From assembly GCA_040757715.1 (NCBI GenBank), contig JBFLWS010000001.1:279475-343474 (forward strand): DNA of 64,000 nucleotides, written 5' to 3'. Shown here piece after piece: positions 20,469 through 30,337 of the stretch. The position numbers and the translations under genes were made by a program. Below the pieces are notes generated by a model that did not search any database, was not told where the DNA came from, and worked only from the letters and a program-made list of their open reading frames with translations. How positions within the stretch are numbered: position 1 is the stretch's first letter; every line of letters starts with the position of its first letter. The DNA is from CAIMFV01 sp040757715. GTDB lineage: Bacteria; Pseudomonadota; Alphaproteobacteria; Caulobacterales; Caulobacteraceae.

Positions 20469-21896
20469 TTAGAGGCCGAAGGCCTTGGCCGCAGCGCTGG
20501 CGTACTGGTCGAGCGGCGCCAGCGCGAACCAGACGAGCACGCCGGAGAAGGCCGCGCCCACCAGGGCCACCGCACGGGCGTCGAGGGCCGGGGCGTCGGT
20601 GTCGCCGGGGGCTTCGTCCAGCCACATGGTCTTGATGATGCGCAGATAATAGAAGGCCGCCACCACGCTCATCACAAGGCCATAGGCCGCGAACGGGGCC
20701 AGCTGCGGATCGCGCACCGCCGCGCCGAACACATAGAACTTGCCGAAGAAGCCCGAGAAGGGCGGCAGGCCGAGGAACGACAGGGAGAGGATGGTGATGG
20801 CGAGGGCGAGGCCCGGCCGCACCCGGCGCAGGCCCGCCATGGACGGCAGGGTCTCCATGGCCTGGCCGCCGCGATTGAGCGCGATGAGGCAGGCGAAGAA
20901 GGCGGTGACGTCGATGCTGTAGAGCACCATGAAGATCAGCATCGACTGGAAGCCGGCTTGCGTCCCTGCGGCGAGGCCGAGAAGCGCGTAGCCGATATTG
21001 GCGATGGAGGAATAGGCGAGGAGCCGCTTCAGGTTCTTCTGCACCAGACCGCCGAAAGCGCCCACGGTGACCGAGATCATGGCGATGGCCACCAGCACCT
21101 GGCGCCACTCGAACACTGCGTGCGGGAAGGCCTGCATCAGGGCGCGGGCGAACAGCACCATGGCCGCCAGCTTGGGCGCGGCGGTGATGAAGGCGGTGAC
21201 GGGGGTCGGCGCGCCCTCATAGACGTCCGGCGTCCACATGTGGAACGGCGCGGCGGAGACCTTGAAGGCGAGGCCGCACATCAGGAACACGAGACCGAAC
21301 ACCACGCCCGAGCCCGGATGGGCCTGCACCGCGGCGGCTATGTCGACGAAGCGCACCGAGCCGGCGAAGCCGTAGATCAACGAGGCGCCGTAGAGCAGCA
21401 GGCCTGACGAGAGCGCGCCGAGCACGAAGTACTTCAGCCCCGCCTCGCTCGCCCTCGCATCATCACGACGGAAGGCGCAGAGCACATAGAGGGCGAGGGA
21501 CTGTAGCTCGATGCCCACATAGGTGGAGATGAGGTCGCCCGCCGAGGCCATCATGCCCATGCCGAGGGCGGCCAAGAGGATCAGCACCGGATATTCGAAG
21601 GCCGGGGCCTTTTTGCGGCTGAGCCACGGCACGCCGAGCAGCACCGCCACGGCGGAGAGACCGTAGATGACCACCTTGGCCAAGGCTGCGGCCTGGTCGG
21701 CGATGAAGCTGCCGCGGAACAGCACGCCAAGATCGCCCACGGCGGCGAAATAGGCCGCTGCGCCGAGCACGAGGATGGCGAGGAAGCCGATGAAGCCCGA
21801 CGACTTGGGCCCGCCGAGCGCGCCCAGCACCAGCAGCGCGAGGGCGCCGCCGGCGAGGGTCAGTTCAGGCAGAGCGATGCTGAGGACCTGGTCCAT
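20469..21896 (-). CDS. nuoN: NADH-quinone oxidoreductase subunit N
   Basis: Antiporter-like proton-pumping membrane subunit of complex I. 475 residues and about 14 predicted helices. The conserved Glu in STYVGIELQSLALYVLCAF (about 120-138) and Lys residues in the discontinuous-helix region (KVSAAPFHMWTPDVYEGAPTPVTAF, starting near 213) are present. It is the last nuo gene, followed directly by birA. Confidence 0.96.
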   Translation of the reverse strand: MDQVLSIALPELTLAGGALALLVLGALGGPKSSGFIGFLAILVLGAAAYFAAVGDLGVLFRGSFIADQAAALAKVVIYGLSAVAVLLGVPWLSRKKAPAFEYPVLILLAALGMGMMASAGDLISTYVGIELQSLALYVLCAFRRDDARASEAGLKYFVLGALSSGLLLYGASLIYGFAGSVRFVDIAAAVQAHPGSGVVFGLVFLMCGLAFKVSAAPFHMWTPDVYEGAPTPVTAFITAAPKLAAMVLFARALMQAFPHAVFEWRQVLVAIAMISVTVGAFGGLVQKNLKRLLAYSSIANIGYALLGLAAGTQAGFQSMLIFMVLYSIDVTAFFACLIALNRGGQAMETLPSMAGLRRVRPGLALAITILSLSFLGLPPFSGFFGKFYVFGAAVRDPQLAPFAAYGLVMSVVAAFYYLRIIKTMWLDEAPGDTDAPALDARAVALVGAAFSGVLVWFALAPLDQYASAAAKAFGL

Positions 21897-21918
21897 GGTG
21901 ATGAAGCGCCCTCCCCGC

Positions 21919-23421
21919 TCAGCCGCCCGTCGCCACGCGCCAGACGTCCACCACCCGCAGCACCGACGCTTCGGTGAAGTTGAACACGGCTTGCGGATAG
22001 ACGCCCAGCGCCAGGGCGCCGACGATCAACGGGATGAAAATGACGACCTCGCGGTAGTCGAGATCAGAAATGTCGAACAGTTTCGGGTTCACCAGCTCGC
22101 CGAAGGCCACGCGCTTGTAGAGCGTCAGGGCGTAGGCGGCCGACAGGATCACGCCCGAAGCGGCGAACAGCGCCGTCCAGGTGCCCCAGACGCTCGGCGC
22201 GCCATAGACCCCGGTCATGGTGAGGATTTCGCCGACGAAGCCGGAGGTGCCGGGCAGGCCGACATTGCCCATGGTGAACAGCAGGAAGGTGGCCGCATAC
22301 CAGGGCATGCGGTTGGCGAGGCCGCCGTAGAAGGCGATCTCGCGGGTGTGCATGCGGTCATACACGACGCCCACGCAGAGGAAGAGCGCGCCGGAGATCA
22401 CCCCGTGGCTCAGCATCTGGAACACCGCGCCCTCCACGCCCTGCAGCGTGCCGGAGAAGATGCCCATGGTCACGAAGCCCATGTGCGCCACCGACGAATA
22501 GGCGATGAGCTTCTTCATGTCGGTCTGCCGGAAGGCCACCAGCGAGGTGTAGATGATGGCGATCACCGAGAGGGCGAACACCAGCGGGGCGAAGTACTGG
22601 CTGGCCAGGGGGAACATGGGCAGGGAGAAGCGCAGGAAGCCGTAGCCGCCCATCTTCAGGAGCACGCCGGCCAGGATCACCGAGCCCGCGGTAGGGGCTT
22701 CCACGTGGGCGTCCGGCAACCAGGTGTGCACCGGCCACATGGGCATCTTCACCGCGAACGACGCGAAGAAGGCCAGCCAGAACACCGTCTGCAGCTCGGG
22801 GAAGAACTTGTAGACCATCAGCTCGGGAATGGAGCTGGTGCCGGCGTAGTAGATCATGGCCAAGATCGCGGCCAGCATCAGCACCGAGCCGAGCAGGGTG
22901 TAGAGGAAGAACTTGTAGGCCGCATAGACCCGGTTCTTGCCGCCCCAGATGCCGATGATCAGGAACATCGGGATGAGGCCGAACTCGAAGAACACGTAGA
23001 ACAACACGAGGTCGAGCGCCGTGAACACCCCGATCATCAGGGTCTCAAGCACCAGGAAGGCGATGAGGTAGTCCGCCAGGCGCGTCTTCACCGAGCTCCA
23101 GCTGGCCAGGATGCAGATGGGCATCAGGAAGGTGGTGAGGAGCACGAACAGGACCGAGATCCCGTCCACGCCCATGCGGTAGTGCACCACGCTGAACCAG
23201 GGGATGTCTTCCAGCATCTGGAAGCCGGCCATGCCGGGCACGAAGTCCCGCAGCATGATCACCGAGAGGGCGAAGGTGGCGAGCGTGGTGGCCAGCGCGA
23301 TCCACAGGGCCGCGCGACCGGCGCCGTCCTCGTTCTTGGTCCCGGCGAGCATCTTCACGGCGAGGATCGCCGCGACGCCCACCAGCGGGAAGAAAGTGGT
23401 GATGGAGAGGATATTGTCCAT
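21919..23421 (-). CDS. nuoM: NADH-quinone oxidoreductase subunit M
   Basis: Second antiporter-like subunit of the complex I membrane arm. 500 residues. Glu146 in LVLFYVFFEFGLIPMFL is the conserved proton-channel acid; the sequence KMPMWPVHTWLPDAHVEAPT marks the conserved Lys/Pro broken helix, and KKLIAYSSVAHMGFV the second. Order nuoL-nuoM-nuoN is standard, with 12 bases after nuoL. Confidence 0.97.
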   Translation of the reverse strand: MDNILSITTFFPLVGVAAILAVKMLAGTKNEDGAGRAALWIALATTLATFALSVIMLRDFVPGMAGFQMLEDIPWFSVVHYRMGVDGISVLFVLLTTFLMPICILASWSSVKTRLADYLIAFLVLETLMIGVFTALDLVLFYVFFEFGLIPMFLIIGIWGGKNRVYAAYKFFLYTLLGSVLMLAAILAMIYYAGTSSIPELMVYKFFPELQTVFWLAFFASFAVKMPMWPVHTWLPDAHVEAPTAGSVILAGVLLKMGGYGFLRFSLPMFPLASQYFAPLVFALSVIAIIYTSLVAFRQTDMKKLIAYSSVAHMGFVTMGIFSGTLQGVEGAVFQMLSHGVISGALFLCVGVVYDRMHTREIAFYGGLANRMPWYAATFLLFTMGNVGLPGTSGFVGEILTMTGVYGAPSVWGTWTALFAASGVILSAAYALTLYKRVAFGELVNPKLFDISDLDYREVVIFIPLIVGALALGVYPQAVFNFTEASVLRVVDVWRVATGG

Positions 23422-23433
23422 GGCCCGGCTTCC

Positions 23434-25485
23434 CTAGTGCGTCCAGGCCCAGAGCGCGTAGGACAGTAGTCCCGCAACGCCGAGCAACATCACGAAGGCG
23501 TAGTGATACACGTAACCGGTCTGCAGCTTGGCCAGCTGGCGGCCGGTGAAGGCCGAGAGCCAGGCGGCGCCGTTGGGGCCGAGACCGTCGATGAGCTTCT
23601 GATCCCCGCCCTTCCAGAACAGGTCGCCCAGCGCCTTGGCGCCGTTGACGAACACCAGCTCATAGAGCTCGTCGAAGTACCACTTGTTGTAGAGGAAGGC
23701 GTGCAGGGGGCCGAAGGCCTTGGCGAGCTTGGCGCCCAGGCCATCGTTCCACAGATAGACGAAGGCGGCCACCAGGAAGCCGAGGGCGGTGACGCCCAGC
23801 GGCAGCCAGCCCACCCAGGCCGGGTTCTCTTCCACGGCCGACAGCACGTGGTTGTTCTGGGCCACGAAGATGGCGCCGCGCCAGAAGGCGTCGCGGCCCT
23901 CGCCCACGAACAGGTTCACGAACAGGAAGCCGGCGGCGATGGCGCCCAAGGCGAGCAGCACCAGCGGGATCAGCATCACCACTGGGCTCTCGTGCGGCTT
24001 GAACTCGCCGTGGCCGTGACCGTCGTCGTGGCCGTGGCCATGAGCGGCGTGGTCGTCCTTGGCGTGATGGTCGTCATGACCATGGCCGTGCGCCCAGTGG
24101 GGCTTACCGTTGAAGGTCATGAAGATCAGGCGGAACGAATAGTAGGAGGTCAGGCCCGCGGCAATGACGCCGATGATGAAGGCGAAGTGGCCGAAGGGCG
24201 TGGACTCAGAGGCGGCGAAGGCCGCGCTGATGATGGTGTCCTTGGAGTAGAAGCCGGCGAAGCCCGCTTCGAAACCGTGGATGGGGATGCCCACGCCGGT
24301 GATGGCGATGGTGCCGATCCACATGACGAGGGTGGTGAGCGGCATGAACTTGGCCACCGCGCCCATGCGGCGCATGTCTTGCTCGTGGTGCATGCCGTGG
24401 ATCACCGAGCCCGCGCCCAGGAACAGCAGCGCCTTGAAGAAGGCGTGGGTGAACAGGTGGAACATGGCCGCCTGATAGGCGCCCACGCCGGCCGCAAAGA
24501 ACATGTAGCCGAGCTGCGAGCAGGTGGAATAGGCGATCACCCGCTTGATGTCGTTCTGAGCGAGGCCCACCGTGGCGGCGAACAGGGCCGTCACCGCGCC
24601 GATCACGGTGATCAGGCTCTTGGCCACCGGCGCATACTCATAGAGCGGCGAGAGGAGGCAGACCATGTAGACGCCGGCCGTCACCATGGTGGCGGCGTGG
24701 ATCAGGGCCGACACCGGAGTCGGGCCTTCCATGGCGTCCGGCAACCAGGTGTGCAGGAAGAACTGGGCCGACTTGCCCATGGCGCCGATGAACAGCAGCA
24801 CGCCGGCGAGATCGAGCGCGCTCCACTCCTGGCCGGCGAAGCTCCAGGTGGCGGTGGCGCGCGAGGCGATGAGCGGGAACAGCTCGGCGAACTTGATGGT
24901 GTGGAACATCCAGAACACCGTCATGATGCCGAGCGCGAAGCCGAAGTCGCCCACGCGGTTGACCACGAAGGCCTTGATGGCCGCCTTGGAGGCGCTTTCC
25001 TTGGTGAACCAGAAGCCGATCAGGAGGTAGCTCGCGAGGCCCACGCCTTCCCAGCCGAAGAACAGCTGCATGAAGTCGGCGGCGGTCACCAGCATCAGCA
25101 TGGCGAAGGTGAAGAGCGACAGATAGGCGAAGAAGCGCGGCTTGCACGGGTCTTCGGCCATGTAGCCCCAGCTGTAGAGGTGCACGAGGGCCGACACCGT
25201 GGTGACCACGATGAGCATCACCGCCGACAGCTGGTCGAGGCGGATGGACCAGGCGGACTGGAAGTCGCCCACATTGATGAAGGGCAAGAGCTCGAAGGTC
25301 TGATGCGCCGGGGCCCCGGCCCAGGTCATCTGGCAGAACACATCCCAGGCCAGGCCGCAGGAAACGAACAGAAGCCCGGTGGTGATGGCCATGGACAGGC
25401 GATCGCCGAGACGACGGCCGAACAGCCCCGCCAGCGCCGCCCCGACCAGGGGCCCGAACACCAGGATGGTGAGGATAAGCTGCAC
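23434..25485 (-). CDS. nuoL: NADH-quinone oxidoreductase subunit L
   Basis: Distal antiporter-like subunit, whose long lateral helix runs along the membrane arm. 683 residues from a GTG start at 25485, two bases after the nuoK stop. FFGWEGVGLASYLLIGFWF carries the conserved Glu; SAQFFLHTWLPDAMEGPTPV is the broken-helix motif; KRVIAYSTCSQLGYMF follows. Odd feature: a cytoplasm- or periplasm-facing loop (about residues 458-500) is extremely His/Asp-rich (13 His, patterns GHGHDD and DHHAKDDHAAH). The C-terminal lateral helix region is intact. Confidence 0.97.
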   Translation of the reverse strand: MQLILTILVFGPLVGAALAGLFGRRLGDRLSMAITTGLLFVSCGLAWDVFCQMTWAGAPAHQTFELLPFINVGDFQSAWSIRLDQLSAVMLIVVTTVSALVHLYSWGYMAEDPCKPRFFAYLSLFTFAMLMLVTAADFMQLFFGWEGVGLASYLLIGFWFTKESASKAAIKAFVVNRVGDFGFALGIMTVFWMFHTIKFAELFPLIASRATATWSFAGQEWSALDLAGVLLFIGAMGKSAQFFLHTWLPDAMEGPTPVSALIHAATMVTAGVYMVCLLSPLYEYAPVAKSLITVIGAVTALFAATVGLAQNDIKRVIAYSTCSQLGYMFFAAGVGAYQAAMFHLFTHAFFKALLFLGAGSVIHGMHHEQDMRRMGAVAKFMPLTTLVMWIGTIAITGVGIPIHGFEAGFAGFYSKDTIISAAFAASESTPFGHFAFIIGVIAAGLTSYYSFRLIFMTFNGKPHWAHGHGHDDHHAKDDHAAHGHGHDDGHGHGEFKPHESPVVMLIPLVLLALGAIAAGFLFVNLFVGEGRDAFWRGAIFVAQNNHVLSAVEENPAWVGWLPLGVTALGFLVAAFVYLWNDGLGAKLAKAFGPLHAFLYNKWYFDELYELVFVNGAKALGDLFWKGGDQKLIDGLGPNGAAWLSAFTGRQLAKLQTGYVYHYAFVMLLGVAGLLSYALWAWTH

Positions 25486-25487
25486 GC

Positions 25488-25793
25488 TCAGCCCTTCATC
25501 ATGTTGGCGTGGTCCACCGCGATGTCGCCGCGGTTGCGGAAGAAGGTGACCAGGATGGCGAGGCCGATGGCCGCTTCCGCGGCGGCCACGGTGAGGACGA
25601 ACATGGCGTAGATCTGGCCGACCACGTCATGCAGATACATGGAGAAGGCCACCAGATTGATGTTCACCGCCAACAGGATGAGCTCGATGGCCATCAGGAT
25701 GACGATGATATTGCGGCGGTTCACGAAGATCCCGAACACGCCGATGGTGAACAGGATGGCGGCGACGGTGAGGTAGTGCGCTAGGCCGATCAT
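25488..25793 (-). CDS. nuoK: NADH-quinone oxidoreductase subunit K
   Basis: Three-helix complex I subunit (101 residues) related to MrpC and contributing to the fourth proton path. The two essential membrane acids are visible: Glu37 in LMAIELILLAVN and Glu73 in TVAAAEAAIGLAI. Its ATG overlaps the nuoJ stop (ATGA), showing tight coupling. Confidence 0.97.
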   Translation of the reverse strand: MIGLAHYLTVAAILFTIGVFGIFVNRRNIIVILMAIELILLAVNINLVAFSMYLHDVVGQIYAMFVLTVAAAEAAIGLAILVTFFRNRGDIAVDHANMMKG

Positions 25794-26407
25794 TCCGAAA
25801 TCCCCTCGCCGATCTTCACCTTCACCACGGCCATGCCCTTCTTCACCGAGCGGCCGGTCTGACGGAACACGTCCTGACGGCGCACGTGCGGCTTGTGGCG
25901 CAGCGTCAGCACGATGGCCCCGATCATGGCCACCAGCAGCACCATGCCCGCGGCCTGGAAGAAGTAGACGTAGTCGGTATAGAGCACCCGCCCGATGGTC
26001 TCGGTGTTGGGGATAGCCTTGGCCGCCGCCGTGGGCGCCTTGGCCAGGGCCGCCGCGCCTTGCTGCGCCACGGTCGAGGACACCAGGATCATCTCCACCA
26101 AGAGCACGCCGGCGACGATGAGGCCGACGGGCAGGTACTGGGCGAAGCCGGTGCGCAGGGAGGCGAAGTCCACGTCGAGCATCATCACGACGAACAGGAA
26201 CAGCACCGCCACGGCGCCCACATAGACCACCACCAGCAGCATGGCCAGGAACTCGGCCCCCAGGAGCACGAACAGCCCCGCCGCCGAGAAGAAGGTGAGG
26301 ATCAGGGCGAGCACAGAGTGCACGGGATTGCGCGCGGTGATCACCGCCAAGGCGCCCCCGACGCTCACCGCCGAAAGGATGTAAAATACGATGGCCTGAA
26401 GCTCCAT
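25790..26407 (-). CDS. nuoJ: NADH-quinone oxidoreductase subunit J
   Basis: Five-helix complex I membrane subunit. The ATG at 26407 gives MELQAIVFYILSAVSVGGAL, the usual NuoJ opening; a TTG at 26422 would place the AAAGGGG ribosome-binding site with no spacing. The TM3 block LGAEFLAMLLVVVYVGAVAV, with its conserved Glu and Tyr, is the site of the pi-bulge linked to quinone coupling. The 205-residue length is typical, with a basic C-terminal tail. Confidence 0.95.
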   Translation of the reverse strand: MELQAIVFYILSAVSVGGALAVITARNPVHSVLALILTFFSAAGLFVLLGAEFLAMLLVVVYVGAVAVLFLFVVMMLDVDFASLRTGFAQYLPVGLIVAGVLLVEMILVSSTVAQQGAAALAKAPTAAAKAIPNTETIGRVLYTDYVYFFQAAGMVLLVAMIGAIVLTLRHKPHVRRQDVFRQTGRSVKKGMAVVKVKIGEGISE

Positions 26408-26523
26408 CGGTGCGGCTTTCAACCCCTTTGCCCGGCGAGGATCGCCGGCTTGATCAGTCCCCTCGCCCGCCTTCGGACCTTAAGAAGGTCGTCCTGCGGA
26501 CAGCGTGTGACTCGGCGGCCCTT

Positions 26524-27021
26524 TTAGCGGTAGGGGGCGTCGAGTTCCAGGTTCTTGGCGATCTCGCGTTCCCAACGGTCGCCGTTGGAAAGCAAGCGTT
26601 CCTTGTCGTACAGGAGCTCTTCGCGCGTCTCGACGGAGAACTCGAAATTCGGGCCTTCGACGATGGCGTCCACCGGGCAGGCCTCCTGGCAGAGGCCGCA
26701 GTAGATGCACTTCACCATGTCGATGTCATAGCGGGTGGTGCGGCGGCTGCCGTCGCCACGAGGCTCGGCCTCAATGGTGATGGCCTGGGCCGGGCAGATG
26801 GCTTCGCAGAGCTTGCAGGCGATGCAGCGCTCTTCCCCGTTGGGATAGCGGCGCAGGGCGTGCTCGCCGCGGAAGCGCGGCGACAGCGGCCCCTTCTCGA
26901 AGGGGTACATGATGGTGGACTTCGGCTTGCCGAAGTAGCCGAGCGCCAGGACGAAGCCGCCGGCGAGGTCGAGCAGCAGCGCGCCCCGGACGGCCTGATT
27001 GATGCGGGAGAAGAACGACAT
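26524..27021 (-). CDS. nuoI: NADH-quinone oxidoreductase subunit I
   Basis: Peripheral-arm ferredoxin-like subunit carrying clusters N6a and N6b, passing electrons toward NuoB. 165 residues with two complete 4Fe-4S motifs: Cys66/69/72/76 (CIACKLCEAICP) and Cys105/108/111/115 (CIYCGLCQEACP). The N-terminal amphipathic region anchors it to NuoH, which lies 12 bases upstream. Normal length and no irregularities. Confidence 0.97.
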   Translation of the reverse strand: MSFFSRINQAVRGALLLDLAGGFVLALGYFGKPKSTIMYPFEKGPLSPRFRGEHALRRYPNGEERCIACKLCEAICPAQAITIEAEPRGDGSRRTTRYDIDMVKCIYCGLCQEACPVDAIVEGPNFEFSVETREELLYDKERLLSNGDRWEREIAKNLELDAPYR

Positions 27022-27033
27022 CTTTGGGCTCCC

Positions 27034-28122
27034 TCAGCTCGCCGCCGGACCGAACACGCGCCAGGCGGACACCGCCACCACGGCCACCAGCGAGGTCGGC
27101 AGGAAGATCTTCCAGCCCAGGCGCATCAGCTGGTCGTAGCGGTAGCGCGGCACCATGGCCTTCACCATGGCGAACATGAAGAACCAGAAGAGGACCTTCA
27201 GGGCGAACCACAACAGCGCGTGGATGGTGCCGAGCACCGTGCCGGCCGCGAAAATCCCGCCCTCGGTGGGATAGGGCGCGTTCCAGCCGCCCATGAAGAG
27301 GATGGTCAGCATGGCGCACATGAACACGATGGAGGTGTACTCGCCGATCATGAACAGCAGGTACGGCGTCGAGGAATATTCCACCTGATAGCCGGCCACC
27401 AGCTCAGCCTCAGCCTCGGCGAGGTCGAAGGGCGGGCGGTTGGTTTCGGCGAGCGCCGAGACGAAGAACACCATCATCATGGGGAACATGACGAGAGCCA
27501 TGGGCAGGCCTTCGACGCCGCGCCCGCCGAGCATGTTCCAGTTGAGAATGCCGCCCTTCTGATGCTCGACGATCTCGGAGAGGTTCATGGAGCCGGCGAA
27601 CAGGATCACGGTGATGATCACGAAGCCGATGGAGACTTCATAGCTCACCATCTGCGCCGCCGAGCGCAGAGCGCCCAGGAACGGATACTTTGAGTTGGAC
27701 GCCCAGCCGCCCATGATGATGCCGTAGACGCCCAGCGAGGAGATGGCCAAAAGGTAGAGGATGCCGACATTGATGTTCGACACCACCCAGCCCGGGGCGA
27801 ACGGGATCACCGCCCAGGAGCCGAAGGCGAGGATGAAGGTGATCAGCGGCGCGGCCAGGAACACCACGCGGTCCGAGCCCGCCGGGATGGTGATTTCCTT
27901 CAGCACGAACTTGATGAAGTCGGCGAACGACTGGAGGAGGCCGAAGGCGCCCACCACGTTGGGGCCCTTGCGCAGCATCACCGCCGCCCAGATCTTGCGG
28001 TCCGCCAGCAGGAGGAAGGCGAGGCTGATCAGGACGACGATCATCACCGCCAGAATCTGAGCCACCGTGACGATGGTCCACAGCACCGGCGGATTGGTGA
28101 GGACGGCCATAATGTCGTTCAT
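27034..28122 (-). CDS. nuoH: NADH-quinone oxidoreductase subunit H
   Basis: Eight-helix subunit at the junction of the two arms, forming much of the quinone chamber. 362 residues. Signature segments are MLRKGPNVVGAFGLLQSFAD (about 50-69) and the acidic loop FVSALAETNRPPFDLAEAEAELV (about 220-242), which carries the conserved charged network toward the membrane arm. The loop ELVAGYQVEYSS is intact. It lies between nuoG and nuoI. Confidence 0.97.
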   Translation of the reverse strand: MNDIMAVLTNPPVLWTIVTVAQILAVMIVVLISLAFLLLADRKIWAAVMLRKGPNVVGAFGLLQSFADFIKFVLKEITIPAGSDRVVFLAAPLITFILAFGSWAVIPFAPGWVVSNINVGILYLLAISSLGVYGIIMGGWASNSKYPFLGALRSAAQMVSYEVSIGFVIITVILFAGSMNLSEIVEHQKGGILNWNMLGGRGVEGLPMALVMFPMMMVFFVSALAETNRPPFDLAEAEAELVAGYQVEYSSTPYLLFMIGEYTSIVFMCAMLTILFMGGWNAPYPTEGGIFAAGTVLGTIHALLWFALKVLFWFFMFAMVKAMVPRYRYDQLMRLGWKIFLPTSLVAVVAVSAWRVFGPAAS

Positions 28123-28128
28123 GGTCGC

Positions 28129-30192
28129 TTACTCCGCCGCCAGCGCCTTGGCCCGCGCCTGGCCGACGGTGCGCGAGCACTCGGCCATGGTCACGCTGGC
28201 GCGCGCGATGGGATTGGTGAGGTAGAAGTCCTTGATCGGGCTCGTGAACGGCGTGTCGGAGACCGCGCCGGCGACGCCGATGGCCCCGACATCGAAGCCG
28301 CCCGCCGTGACTGAGCCCGGCGCATAGTCCACCTGGCCGAAGGTGGGATGGTCGTTGATCAGCTTGGCGCGCAAGGCGTCCAGGCTGTCATAGGGCAGCT
28401 TGTGGCCGAGGTCTTCGGAGAGGGCGCGGAAGATGGTCCAGTCCTCTTTCGCGTCGCCCTTAGGGAACACGGCGCGTTCGGCGATCTGCACCCGGCCCTC
28501 GGTGTTCACATAGATGCCCGGCTTTTCGGTATAGGCCGCGCCCGGCAGGATCACGTCGGCGCGGCTCGCGCCGGCATCGCCGTGCGTGCCCACATAGACC
28601 ACCAGGGCCTTGCCGAGCTTGGAGGTGTCGATCTCATCGGCGCCCAGGAGGAACACCACGTCGAGTTCGCCGGCCTCGGCCGCAGCCATCATGCCCGCCA
28701 CGTCCTTGCCGCCCGTCGCCGGCAGGAAGCCCATGTCGAGGCCGCCCACTCGCGCCGCTGCGGTGTGCAGCACGTTGAAGCCGTTCCAGCCGTCCTTGAC
28801 CACGCCGAGGCTCTTGGCCGCCTGACCGATGAGGTTCAGCACCGCCGCGCCGTCGTTGCGCGCCAGAGCCCCCTGCCCCACCAGGAACATCGGGCGCTCC
28901 TTGGCGGGGGGCTTGTGATCCAGGAACTGGCGGATCGCGTTGGGGCCAGCGCCCAGATAATTGTAGCGATAGGTGAGATCGGCCTCTTCGCCGATGACGC
29001 CCACCAGGAGCTTGCCCGACAGCCAGCGCTTGCGGATGCGGGCGTTCAGCACCGGGGCTTCCAGGCGCGGATTGGCGCCGATGATCATCAGGGCGTCGGC
29101 CTCTTCGATCCCGGCGAGGGTGGAGTTGAACAGCCAGCTCTCGCGCGGACCGGCGCCCAGCTTGGTCCCGTCCTGACGGCAGTCGAGGTTGGGGACGCCA
29201 AGGGCGCGGAAGAGGTCGAGGGCCGCCTTCATGGACTCGGCGTCCTGCAGGTCGCCAGCGATGACGCCGATGCGCTCCGGCTTGGTCGCCTTCACGGCGG
29301 CGGCCACGGCGGCGAAGGCCTGGCCCCAGTTGGCGGCTTCCAGCTTGCCCTCGCGGCGCACATAGGGCCGATCCAGGCGCTGGCGGATGAGGCCGTCGCA
29401 GGCGTGGCGGGTCTTGTCGGAGATCCACTCTTCGTTCACCGCCTCGTTCACGCGCGGCAGCACGCGCAGCACGGTGGGGCCGCGGGCGTCCACGCGAATG
29501 GCGGAGCCGAGGGCGTCCATCACGTCCACGCTCTCGGTCTTCTTCAGCTCCCAGGGGCGGGCGTTGAAGGCGTAGGGCTTGGAGGTGAGAGCGCCCACGG
29601 GGCACAGGTCCACCACGTTGCCGGAGAGTTCGCTAGTCACCGCGGACTGGAGATAGGTGGTGATCTCGGCGTTCTCGCCGCGATTGACGAGGCCCATTTC
29701 CGGCGAGCCGGCCACTTCGGTGATGAAGCGGACGCAGCGGGTGCACTGGATGCAGCGGGTCATGGCCGTCTTGATCAACGGCCCCATGAACTTTTCTTCC
29801 ACCGCGCGCTTGTTCTCTTCGAAGCGCGAGCCGCCGCGGCCATAGCCCATGGCCTCGTCCTGCAGGTCGCACTCGCCGCCCTGGTCGCAGATCGGGCAGT
29901 CCAGCGGGTGGTTGACCAGCAGGAACTCCATCACGCCCTCGCGGGCCTTCTTCACCATCGGGGTGTTGGTGAAGATCTCCTGGTTGTCGGCAGCCGGCAG
30001 GGCGCAGGACGCCTGCGGCTTCGGCGGGCCGGGCTTCACTTCCACCAGACACATACGGCAGTTGCCGGCGATGGAGAGGCGCTCGTGGTAGCAGAAGCGC
30101 GGGATTTCCTCACCCGCCAGCTCGGCCACCTGCAGCACGGTCATCCCGGGCTCGAACTCGACCTCAACGCCGTTGACCTTGGCTTTAGGCAT
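28129..30192 (-). CDS. nuoG: NADH-quinone oxidoreductase subunit G
   Basis: Large iron-sulfur subunit of the peripheral arm (687 residues). The N-terminal 2Fe-2S cluster N1b uses Cys34, Cys45, Cys48 and Cys63. The His-ligated N5 motif is in HPLDCPICDQGGECDLQ, and N4 uses CIQCTRC with a distal Cys in VVDLCPVGALTSKPYAF. The rest is a molybdopterin-oxidoreductase-like scaffold without cofactor. Upstream in transcription order lies an unusual DUF433/DUF5615 pair separating it from nuoF. Confidence 0.97.
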   Translation of the reverse strand: MPKAKVNGVEVEFEPGMTVLQVAELAGEEIPRFCYHERLSIAGNCRMCLVEVKPGPPKPQASCALPAADNQEIFTNTPMVKKAREGVMEFLLVNHPLDCPICDQGGECDLQDEAMGYGRGGSRFEENKRAVEEKFMGPLIKTAMTRCIQCTRCVRFITEVAGSPEMGLVNRGENAEITTYLQSAVTSELSGNVVDLCPVGALTSKPYAFNARPWELKKTESVDVMDALGSAIRVDARGPTVLRVLPRVNEAVNEEWISDKTRHACDGLIRQRLDRPYVRREGKLEAANWGQAFAAVAAAVKATKPERIGVIAGDLQDAESMKAALDLFRALGVPNLDCRQDGTKLGAGPRESWLFNSTLAGIEEADALMIIGANPRLEAPVLNARIRKRWLSGKLLVGVIGEEADLTYRYNYLGAGPNAIRQFLDHKPPAKERPMFLVGQGALARNDGAAVLNLIGQAAKSLGVVKDGWNGFNVLHTAAARVGGLDMGFLPATGGKDVAGMMAAAEAGELDVVFLLGADEIDTSKLGKALVVYVGTHGDAGASRADVILPGAAYTEKPGIYVNTEGRVQIAERAVFPKGDAKEDWTIFRALSEDLGHKLPYDSLDALRAKLINDHPTFGQVDYAPGSVTAGGFDVGAIGVAGAVSDTPFTSPIKDFYLTNPIARASVTMAECSRTVGQARAKALAAE

Positions 30193-30337
30193 CTACGAAT
30201 CCTCAGAGCGGCGCCGGACCACGACAAAGGGGCGCGCATTGCGCCCCCCGGCCACAGCCGAACCGCCGCGAAGCAGCGCCGACCGTCTCGGGCGGGGTGT
30301 TCGCGCATTTGCGGGAAAGGTTCAAGTGCCAGAACGT

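Noticed and set aside
23503..25611. 702-codon plus-strand frame across nuoL and nuoK
   Set aside because: Antisense shadow with Glu/His/Gly/Arg bias and no ribosome-binding site; the nuoL and nuoK proteins explain the region.
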